Source: CAYLMG01 sp964568365 (GTDB taxonomy: Bacteria > Planctomycetota > Phycisphaerae > Sedimentisphaerales > Anaerobacaceae). Taken from it: a stretch of 12,278 bases of DNA. The DNA lies in contig CAZMQF010000074.1 in assembly GCA_964568365.1 (NCBI GenBank), positions 1 to 12,278 on the forward strand, given 5' to 3'. The translations under genes were made by a program, and so were the position numbers. Shown one piece after another: positions 1 to 5,759 of this stretch. The notes beneath the pieces are model-generated. The model ran no database searches. It saw only the letters and a program-made list of their open reading frames with translations, and had not been told where the DNA came from. Each line of letters starts with the position of its first letter. The stretch's first letter is position 1.

Positions 1-1412
1 TTCAGAGGATAGGGAAAATGACTCCACCGTGCACTTGTATTAAGAAGACCGATTGCAAGAACGCTCGATTTTTTATCAGATTCTTTCTTGACGTTCCGCT
101 TGATTGTTACTACCCCTGCCGGCGAAAAATCATCCCACACCTTTTGCTGTTGCGCTTTTAGAGCCTTATATAAGTCTTCGTTCAGCACCATATTGTCGCT
201 GGTAATCTCAAAATCGTGTAGTTGTTCTCCATCGCTCTTTTTTGTCCATCCGTTAAAGCGAAGCTCAACATTGCCGTGACGGCCCAGCAGGTTATTCAGC
301 GTCGCTCCTTTTTCGCTGACATCTATCCTGCCTGTTAGTTTGCTTACCGGGTATTCGAACCGCTTATCGCAGAGCCATACGTCTTTGCAGTAAACCTCGC
401 CTGATAATTTGCTCTCATTTAGCCTGCTTAAATTGCCGCTGAACTCGATGGAAAGGTCGATTTGTCCCCCGGGCCTGAAGCGGTCGAATATACCCTGCAG
501 CGCCTCGAATGCTCCCAGCCTCATAGGAAATAAAGACCGCAGAATCCTGAAATGCTTATCAACCGCTTCTTTTTCGCTTGTGAGCTCCTTTATATCAAGC
601 TTCAAAGAATATTCTTTATCCGCGCTGTAATTGAGCCTCATTCCAAGCTCCTTAGCCGACAGAACATCCAATTCTGGTTTTTCTCCAGCCGGTTTCATTT
701 CACCGACGAGTTCGACTCTGCCCGGCTGCCATTGTCCGCTCAGGCTGCTTTTGCCGAACTTGGACCATTGACTCGTTTGTATTCCAAAATTGTAAACATT
801 CTCTCCCTCGCCTTGTACGGCTTCCTCCGTAGGCTTGTCTATAAATAGTGCCGGAAGCAATCTCAGATTGAAACCTATTTCAGCAACAGTTTCAGCCCGC
901 TCTTCTGAGATTTTACTGTATAAAAGTGTTCCCTCGTTGAGAAATATTTTCGGGACCTTGCCTGAGCCGCTTTTGGGTGTGGCCATTTTAAGACCGGCCA
1001 GATTCCATCGACCGTTCCGGCTGTCATATATGATGTTAAAATCGAATCCGCTTATGGTTATCCGTTTAAGGCGTGGCCGAAACAGTAAAACACTGCCTGT
1101 CTTAAAGTAGGCTCGTACCTTCTCTGCTCTCAGTATCGTATTGTCGTAATCAGCTGCCTCCTCGGGCCTTATTACGAGATTCTTGATGGCAACCGAGCCG
1201 TCCAGGCTGAGCTTAAGTGTCTCTGTCGTTATTTTTGTATTCGTTAATTCACCAATCTGCTCGATTGCTATTTTGCTCAGACTTCTGCCGACAAAGATAA
1301 ACAAAATCCATAACACAGCAGCCGTAACTAATACTTCAATCGATATGCGAATGACGGTTCTGCTTTTCTTTTTTATAAATCTCAGAAAGCTCGTACCTGT
1401 TTTGCTTTTCAC
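1..1412 (-). CDS. AsmA-like / DUF748-type membrane-anchored protein, C-terminus beyond window edge
   Basis: An open frame runs without a stop from 1412 to the left edge, giving 470 visible residues with the C-terminus missing. It starts at GTG 1412. An in-frame TGA immediately precedes that GTG, so no earlier start is possible, and an AAAGGTGA Shine-Dalgarno lies at 1417-1424. The N-terminus is basic, then one hydrophobic helix spans about residues 22-41 (IEVLVTAAVLWILFIF). The rest is beta-rich with repeated patterns such as KITTETLKLSLDGSVAIKNL, RLKRITISGFDFNI and WNLAGL. These are typical of AsmA/YhdP/DUF748-like proteins, which are anchored in the inner membrane and thought to act in lipid transport or outer-membrane biogenesis. 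It lies 113 bp downstream of purD on the same strand, and no clear terminator separates them. Assignment rests on architecture and motif style, without an alignment. The family call is moderately secure and the exact function is unknown. Confidence 0.6.
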   Translation of the reverse strand, partial: MKSKTGTSFLRFIKKKSRTVIRISIEVLVTAAVLWILFIFVGRSLSKIAIEQIGELTNTKITTETLKLSLDGSVAIKNLVIRPEEAADYDNTILRAEKVRAYFKTGSVLLFRPRLKRITISGFDFNIIYDSRNGRWNLAGLKMATPKSGSGKVPKIFLNEGTLLYSKISEERAETVAEIGFNLRLLPALFIDKPTEEAVQGEGENVYNFGIQTSQWSKFGKSSLSGQWQPGRVELVGEMKPAGEKPELDVLSAKELGMRLNYSADKEYSLKLDIKELTSEKEAVDKHFRILRSLFPMRLGAFEALQGIFDRFRPGGQIDLSIEFSGNLSRLNESKLSGEVYCKDVWLCDKRFEYPVSKLTGRIDVSEKGATLNNLLGRHGNVELRFNGWTKKSDGEQLHDFEITSDNMVLNEDLYKALKAQQQKVWDDFSPAGVVTIKRNVKKESDKKSSVLAIGLLNTSARWSHFPYPL

Positions 1413-1525
1413 TCAGTCACCTTTAGTATTCTCAAAAAGCTTTATTACGAAAAAATCCTGTCTCCACCGGCTCCTTTTCCTACGAATTTAAGCTGAAAAT
1501 TGTTTGCACAGCCCTGCATCTCTGT

Positions 1526-2803
1526 TTACTTTTTCACTTTTATTGCCTTATCTGCTATATCGCCTCTGTAGTACGCTCCGTCAAAATGAATTTTTTCCAC
1601 CCCTTCGTATGCCTTTGCCTTGGCTTCCGGTATTGTTCGGCCGAGGGCCGTTACACCAAGTACTCTTCCGCCGTTGGTTACAATATCGCCGTCTTTTTTG
1701 GCAGTCCCTGAGTGGAATACGATTACATCTTCGATTTGTTTCACCTCTTCTAATCCTGTTATTTTTTTACCCTTCTCGTATTTATCCGGATAGCCTCCCG
1801 AAGCCATTACAACACAGACTGCCGGCCTTGGGTCCCATTCGATGCTAACCTCTTCGAGACTGCCCTCGCAGACCGCCACCAGAACTTCCAGTAAATCGCT
1901 TTTCATACGCGCAAGTATCGGCTGTGTTTCCGGGTCGCCGAACCGAACGTTAAATTCAAGCACTCGGGGACCGCCCGCGGTAATCATAAGACCCGCATAC
2001 AATACTCCTTTATAAGATGTGCCGTTGCGACTCATCGCATCGACTATCGGAACGAGAATCTCACGTGTAATCTGGCTCATCATCTTTTCTGTAACAAGTG
2101 GTGCAGGGCTGTATGCTCCCATACCGCCTGTATTCGGGCCTGTATCATTTTCGCCTATAGGCTTATGGTCCTGAGACGATTCCATCACATATATATTATG
2201 CCCGTCAACAAATGTCAGTATTGATGCCTCCTCACCGAGCAGCTTATCTTCAACGACAATCCTGTCACCTGCCTCGCCGAAAACCCTCTCGACCATTATC
2301 TTCTCTGCCGCAAGCAGACCGTCCGAGGGGTCATCGCACACAAATACTCCTTTACCTTGTGCAAGTCCTGCTGCCTTAACAACCACAGGCTCATCTCTGC
2401 TTGCAATATAAGTCTTGGCACTATTAAAGTTATCGAATATTTTAGCTTCTGCTGTGGAGATTGAAGCCGACCGCATCAGTTGTTTGGAGAATACCTTATC
2501 TCCCTCGAGCTGGGCCGCCGCCCCGCTTGGACCGAACGCCATTATGCCCGCTGCCTCGAATTTATCAACGATTCCTGCTGCTAAAGGGCCTTCAGGCCCG
2601 ACCACTAACAGCTTAACCTTCTTCTCACGCGCGAATTCGAGCAGTTTATCACTCTCATCTGTCTTGATATCGATATTTTCTCCGCACTCAGCAGTACCGC
2701 AGTTGCCCGGTGCAATGTAAAGCTTGTCCAGTTCCTTTGATTGTGCCAGCTTCCACGCTATCGCGTGTTCCCGCCCCCCGCTGCCGACTAATAATACTTT
2801 CAT
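1526..2803 (-). CDS. purD: Phosphoribosylamine--glycine ligase (GAR synthetase)
   Basis: It catalyses the ATP-dependent joining of 5-phosphoribosylamine and glycine to form GAR, the second step of de novo purine synthesis, in the cytosol. The 425-residue product is normal for a monofunctional PurD. Visible hallmarks are the N-terminal GSGGREHA at 7-14, the N-domain VVGPEGPLAAG at 67-77, the ATP-grasp KAAGLAQGKGV around 143-153, the substrate-loop GPNTGGMGAYSP at 222-233, the catalytic/metal-binding LEFNVRFGDPETQ at 282-294, and the C-terminal ASGGYPDKY. The frame can be extended two codons to a TTG at 2809. However, the AGGAGA Shine-Dalgarno lies directly against that TTG, with good 6-nt spacing to the ATG at 2803, and family members begin MKVLLVGSGG. 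I therefore place the start at 2803. No other purine gene is adjacent in the window. Confidence 0.96.
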   Translation of the reverse strand: MKVLLVGSGGREHAIAWKLAQSKELDKLYIAPGNCGTAECGENIDIKTDESDKLLEFAREKKVKLLVVGPEGPLAAGIVDKFEAAGIMAFGPSGAAAQLEGDKVFSKQLMRSASISTAEAKIFDNFNSAKTYIASRDEPVVVKAAGLAQGKGVFVCDDPSDGLLAAEKIMVERVFGEAGDRIVVEDKLLGEEASILTFVDGHNIYVMESSQDHKPIGENDTGPNTGGMGAYSPAPLVTEKMMSQITREILVPIVDAMSRNGTSYKGVLYAGLMITAGGPRVLEFNVRFGDPETQPILARMKSDLLEVLVAVCEGSLEEVSIEWDPRPAVCVVMASGGYPDKYEKGKKITGLEEVKQIEDVIVFHSGTAKKDGDIVTNGGRVLGVTALGRTIPEAKAKAYEGVEKIHFDGAYYRGDIADKAIKVKK

Positions 2804-2883
2804 TTCCAATCTCCTGATTCTATTCTTTAAGCTCCCCGATTTTTACTCCTCTTTTAGTTCATTGCGACTTGCAGCTTTTTTTC

Positions 2884-2912
2884 AATTTATCACACTCCTT
2901 ATTCTTACTCAA
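2884..2912 (-). promoter_or_regulatory. Candidate sigma-70 promoter for purD
   Basis: On the minus strand TTGAGT (2912-2907) is followed after exactly 17 nt by TAAATT (2889-2884). It sits between the upstream sigma-factor stop and the purD start, and would give a leader of roughly 75 nt. The match is to the generic consensus only. The region is AT-rich, so a chance match is possible. Confidence 0.35.
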
Positions 2913-2963
2913 GGTTTCTTTTACTTGCCGGCTCTAATCTTTCCTGCCTTTGTTCTTGGCTGT

Positions 2964-4643
2964 TTATTCCTCGGTTAGAAGCTCGAATTGTTGTATGCTC
3001 AAAAGCTGCCTTAATTTTTGAAGCGCGAGCAGCTCTATTTGACGAACTCTTTCCTTGCTCAGATTCAAATCTTCACCGATTTGTTGCAGCGTCTTTTTCT
3101 TCTTTTTTATCGATGTGTCTAACATCCCGTAATGGTTAAGGATGACGTATTGTTCCCGCTCGTTAAGGTCGTTTTTAATAACTTCAACAAGGCTGCTTCT
3201 TGCCCGCTCTATCGCGGCAAAATCTGCCGCCTCATCGATTCGCATATCCCTCTCGACGTCTTTGCCGGCGAGCTCTTTTGTCTTGGCTGCCCGAACCCTT
3301 TCTGCCGGTATTTTTCTTGCAAAGTTTTTGGCAATAACCCATGTCGCATAAGTGCTGAACCGGAAACCTTTGGCATAATCGAATTTCTCGACCGCCTTCA
3401 TCAACGAGACATTCCCGTCGCTTATCAAATCCATCAGCACTGTCTCATCTCTTGTATGTTTTCTTGCAATATTCACTACCAGCCGGAGATTCGCCTGAAT
3501 AAGCGTCTTTTTTATTGATTCCGCTTCTTCTAAATATTTTTCCATTGCATCGAGACTTTTGCTCGAAGTGTTCTCTATCTTCATACTTGTCCGATTTATG
3601 CACACTAAGTATTTCAGATAATTGTATCTGCGGAAAAATTCGACCTCTTGCTCCCGGTTGAAAACGGGCGTGCTTTGCAGGTCTCTGAGATATTTTGTCA
3701 GATTGCTGCCTGCCGGTTTCAGCCCAGTTTCGCTCGTTATGCTCAAGGGCTCGCCGAGAATCTCGTCCTTCGCATCATCTTCTAAAAATTCATCGCTGAT
3801 AATATATTCAATTTTATGGCTTAATAGTGCTCTCACTCTTCGCCTGTTGATGAGGCGGTATATTGAGCTTTTACTTCTGTCGAAGCGCTTCTGTAATTCG
3901 CTTACTTCGGTTCCCTGCTTATATAGCCGGTAAAGCTCCACAGCCTGCTCTGAATTTACAACTCCCCAGCCCTTCTTGAATATCCGTTTGTCGGGATGTG
4001 ACTTGTCATATTTTAGAAGTGTATATCTGACCGTCTCGTGGCATCTGCCGACCTTTTCTGATATCTTCTCGATAATCTGGTATCGGCTCAAATTTGTTTT
4101 ACCTCTCAGGTCGGTTGCCATCTTGATTATCTTTCGTCTGTCCTTGTTTGTCATTCGCTCGAATTGGCCGGCCTTTGATGAAAGCTCGGCATTGGACTTC
4201 AAAAATTTTTCTACCGCCGACTTCTTAAAACCGAAACGTTTTTTCTTGTCGTCGAAAATATATTTTCGACCGGCCAGACCTTTTTTTTGCCATCGTCTGA
4301 TTGTTTTCGTGCTGACGGGAATCTCTTCAGCTAATTGCTCGACGGTATAGACCTTTTCTTTCGAAAGCCCGACCGGCTCCGCCATCCGACCGCTCAGCTT
4401 GGAGATAAAAATTCTGAGGTCTTCTGCGAGCTGCTCTCCTTTGATAACTTCCGATAATCTCGTCTCTCTTAGCTGGAATCCCGTGATTCGATAGCATACG
4501 AATGCGAACGGGTATTCCTTGTCCGGCTTGATAGCTTCCAGGAGCTTTTCCGCCTCAGCAAGTTGCCTGCGACGTTTTTTTAGCGGCGTAAACCTAAGCT
4601 GATTAAGCAGTTGTGCCAGATTTTCGCTTTGTATCTTACGCAT
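2964..4643 (-). CDS. Chimeric sigma-70 family RNA polymerase sigma factor with N-terminal helix-turn-helix domains
   Basis: The last 250 residues are a group 2/3-like sigma-70 factor. A region-1.2-like segment (SNLTKYLRDLQSTPVFNREQE, about 313-340) precedes region 2 (about 374-445), which contains ANLRLVVNIARKHT, DLISDGNVSLMKAVEKFDY and GFRFSTYATWVI for core binding and -10 melting. Region 4 (about 490-548) contains TLQQIGEDLNLSKERVRQIE for -35 recognition. The 45 residues between them are too short and diverged to be a normal region 3. The first 300 residues are unlike housekeeping sigma factors. A MerR/excisionase-like winged helix lies at about 98-150 (YTVEQLAEEIPVSTKTIRRWQ). Two further HTH-like segments lie at about 185-213 (YQIIEKISEKVGRCHETVRY) and 230-268 (ELQKRFDRSKSSIYRLINRR). 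The total of 559 residues lacks the region 1.1/NCR layout of RpoD. The ATG at 4643 has no good Shine-Dalgarno, and an in-frame TGA lies upstream with no other ATG between. A second sigma gene lies downstream at 9635. It probably belongs to a planctomycete-specific sigma lineage; its regulon is unknown. Confidence 0.85.
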   Translation of the reverse strand: MRKIQSENLAQLLNQLRFTPLKKRRRQLAEAEKLLEAIKPDKEYPFAFVCYRITGFQLRETRLSEVIKGEQLAEDLRIFISKLSGRMAEPVGLSKEKVYTVEQLAEEIPVSTKTIRRWQKKGLAGRKYIFDDKKKRFGFKKSAVEKFLKSNAELSSKAGQFERMTNKDRRKIIKMATDLRGKTNLSRYQIIEKISEKVGRCHETVRYTLLKYDKSHPDKRIFKKGWGVVNSEQAVELYRLYKQGTEVSELQKRFDRSKSSIYRLINRRRVRALLSHKIEYIISDEFLEDDAKDEILGEPLSITSETGLKPAGSNLTKYLRDLQSTPVFNREQEVEFFRRYNYLKYLVCINRTSMKIENTSSKSLDAMEKYLEEAESIKKTLIQANLRLVVNIARKHTRDETVLMDLISDGNVSLMKAVEKFDYAKGFRFSTYATWVIAKNFARKIPAERVRAAKTKELAGKDVERDMRIDEAADFAAIERARSSLVEVIKNDLNEREQYVILNHYGMLDTSIKKKKKTLQQIGEDLNLSKERVRQIELLALQKLRQLLSIQQFELLTEE

Positions 4644-4888
4644 ATCTGCATCCGGTCTTTCCCGTTTTCACTAAGTGTCCATTTTAATAAAAACCGGCGA
4701 AAAAAGTATCTCAAAAAATTTTTTTTTGACATAGGAAAAGAAAGTTTATTTGTTTTGCAGAGCAGGGATTTTTGATTTGAAATATTCAATCCCACATTTT
4801 ACCGGGGTGCTCATTTCGAACTGATACACTGATACACTGATACACTGATACACCGATACACCGATACACCGATATACTCATCTACCCT
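4644..4888. other. Intergenic region between corrinoid gene and sigma-factor gene
   Basis: This 245-bp gap lies downstream of the corrinoid gene and upstream of the sigma gene, both on minus. It contains an A6T9 tract at 4713-4727 and the 8-bp tandem repeat described separately. The minus strand has a weak TTGAGA with AT-rich -10-like hexamers 17-19 nt further on, not strong enough to call. I see no GC-rich terminator hairpin for the corrinoid transcript and no convincing small gene. Confidence 0.6.
4822..4877. repeat. 8-bp tandem repeat, seven units
   Basis: Seven back-to-back octamers can be read directly: TGATACAC four times (4822-4853), CGATACAC twice (4854-4869), then the degenerate CGATATAC (4870-4877). 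The T-to-C change at unit position 1 is shared by the last three units, as expected from slippage or unit duplication. The array is intergenic, beginning 12 nt beyond the corrinoid gene stop. The 8-bp period is not a multiple of three, so it is not a coding repeat. A two-unit relative lies at 9552-9567. Confidence 0.95.
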
Positions 4889-5515
4889 TTACGCCACCAG
4901 ACCTTTTGCCAATGTCACCGCCTTCGCGGCGTCAGCGGCGTATCCGTCAGCGCCGATTTTATCTGCATATTCCTGTGTCACCGGGGCTCCGCCTATTATA
5001 ATCTTGGCCGATATGCCCGCTTCCTTGAGAGCCCTTATCGTCTCTTCCATCGAGGGCATTGTTGTTGTCAAGAGTGTGCTCATCCCGACAAGGTGAGCTC
5101 CTGTGCTTTTGGCCTGCTCGATAAATTTCTCGGCAGAGACATCGACACCGAGATCGATAACATCGAAGCCGGCGCCTTTCAGCATCATCGCAACCAGGTT
5201 CTTGCCGATATCATGAAGGTCACCTGCAGCCGTTCCTATTATGAGTTTTCCTATCGGCTCGACGCCGGCCTTGACGAGTTCCGGCTCTAATACCTTCATC
5301 GCGGATTTCATCGCTCGAGCTGCTATCAGCATCTCAGGTATATATATTTCGTTTTTGCTGAAGCCCTCTCCAATCCTGTCCATCGCTGAAATCAGACCCT
5401 CGTTAAGGATTTTATCGGCCGGTACACCTTCTTCGACAGCCGCTTTGGTCATCTCTATACAGCTTTGCTGGTCACCTTTGAAAACCGCCTCGCTTAATGC
5501 CTGTAAATCCGCCAT
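4889..5515 (-). CDS. Methyltransferase-cognate corrinoid protein (B12-binding)
   Basis: This is a small corrinoid carrier of the MtbC/MttC/MtaC type. It accepts a methyl group on cob(I)alamin from a substrate-specific methyltransferase and passes it to a second enzyme such as a methyl-H4folate or thiol methyltransferase. The 208-residue length is standard. Residues 1-85 form the helical cap (PADKILNEGLISAMDRIGEGF, YIPEMLIAARAMK). Residues 88-208 form the Rossmann-like B12 domain, with D99-x-H101-x-x-G104 inside GDLHDIGKN (H101 is the expected lower cobalt ligand), S146-x-L148 in GMSTLL, and G175-G176 in IIIGGAPVT. All key residues are intact. The start at 5515 is preceded by a weak purine-rich GAGAG. 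No methyltransferase, reductive activase (RamA-like) or folate enzyme is present in the window, so the substrate cannot be named. The gene diverges from the ETF module across a 244-bp spacer. Confidence 0.93.
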   Translation of the reverse strand: MADLQALSEAVFKGDQQSCIEMTKAAVEEGVPADKILNEGLISAMDRIGEGFSKNEIYIPEMLIAARAMKSAMKVLEPELVKAGVEPIGKLIIGTAAGDLHDIGKNLVAMMLKGAGFDVIDLGVDVSAEKFIEQAKSTGAHLVGMSTLLTTTMPSMEETIRALKEAGISAKIIIGGAPVTQEYADKIGADGYAADAAKAVTLAKGLVA

Positions 5516-5580
5516 AATCTCTCTACCTAAGTAAAAATCTTAACCGGTGTTCCTTGGAACTTTAATTTTCAGGAAAGAGC

Positions 5581-5609
5581 TTAATATATTATTTTTTTGT
5601 AAAAAGCAA
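5581..5609 (-). promoter_or_regulatory. Candidate promoter for the corrinoid protein gene
   Basis: On the minus strand TTGCTT (5609-5604) is followed after 17 nt by TATTAA (5586-5581), about 65 bp upstream of the corrinoid gene start. It is well placed but sits in AT-rich DNA, and other registers can be read nearby, for example TTGGAC six bases upstream. Confidence 0.4.
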
Positions 5610-5644
5610 GTCCAAATTCAAATTTTTTGCCCCCGAAGATAACC

Positions 5645-5659
5645 GTTCGCGTTTCGAAC
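5645..5659. promoter_or_regulatory. Inverted repeat in divergent promoter region, possible operator
   Basis: GTTCG and CGAAC arms are separated by 5 nt (CGTTT). The motif is centred between the two candidate divergent promoters, upstream of both -35 boxes. The arms are only 5 bp, so a regulatory role is conjecture. The arm order is the reverse of the Gram-positive LexA box (GAAC-N4-GTTC). Confidence 0.2.
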
Positions 5660-5674
5660 AGTCCAAACAAATAT

Positions 5675-5703
5675 TTGCAAAAATCAACTGTTTTGTTTAT
5701 GCT
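5675..5703 (+). promoter_or_regulatory. Candidate promoter of the ETF/ETF-QO operon
   Basis: TTGCAA at 5675-5680 and TATGCT at 5698-5703 are separated by exactly 17 nt, a good generic sigma-70 match. Transcription would begin near 5710, giving a leader of about 50 nt to the ATG at 5760. It also argues against the GTG at 5706 as the start, since that codon would lie at or before the transcription start. Confidence 0.5.
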
Positions 5704-5759
5704 CTGTGGTTCCAAAATATATTGTTTTTCGGATTCATAGTCGAAATAAGAAACTGATT

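Noticed and set aside
1432..1467. Eleven-codon minus-strand ORF (GTG start) with AAGGAG upstream, between purD and the AsmA-like gene
   Set aside because: The Shine-Dalgarno spacing is only about 3-4 nt, the peptide has no feature, and such short frames are expected by chance.
2855..2881. Eight-codon minus-strand ORF (TTG start) downstream of AAGGAG in the purD leader
   Set aside because: It could look like a leader peptide, but there is no attenuator hairpin or codon bias and it overlaps the -10 region of the candidate promoter.
4711..4729. Inverted repeat TCAAAAAA/TTTTTTGA upstream of the sigma gene
   Set aside because: It is essentially an A-tract/T-tract and would not form a stable GC stem; probably intrinsic DNA curvature at most.
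4580..4795. Minus-strand 71-codon frame overlapping the start of the sigma gene
   Set aside because: It overlaps the well-supported sigma reading frame, spans the poly-A/T tract and has no recognisable domain.
4822..4877. CRISPR array
   Set aside because: The units are 8 bp with no spacers, so this is a simple tandem repeat.
5706..5759. N-terminal 18-residue extension of the ETF fusion from GTG 5706
   Set aside because: It lacks EtfB homology and the GTG lies at the predicted transcription start; the ATG at 5760 begins the conserved FIVLVKQVPD segment.
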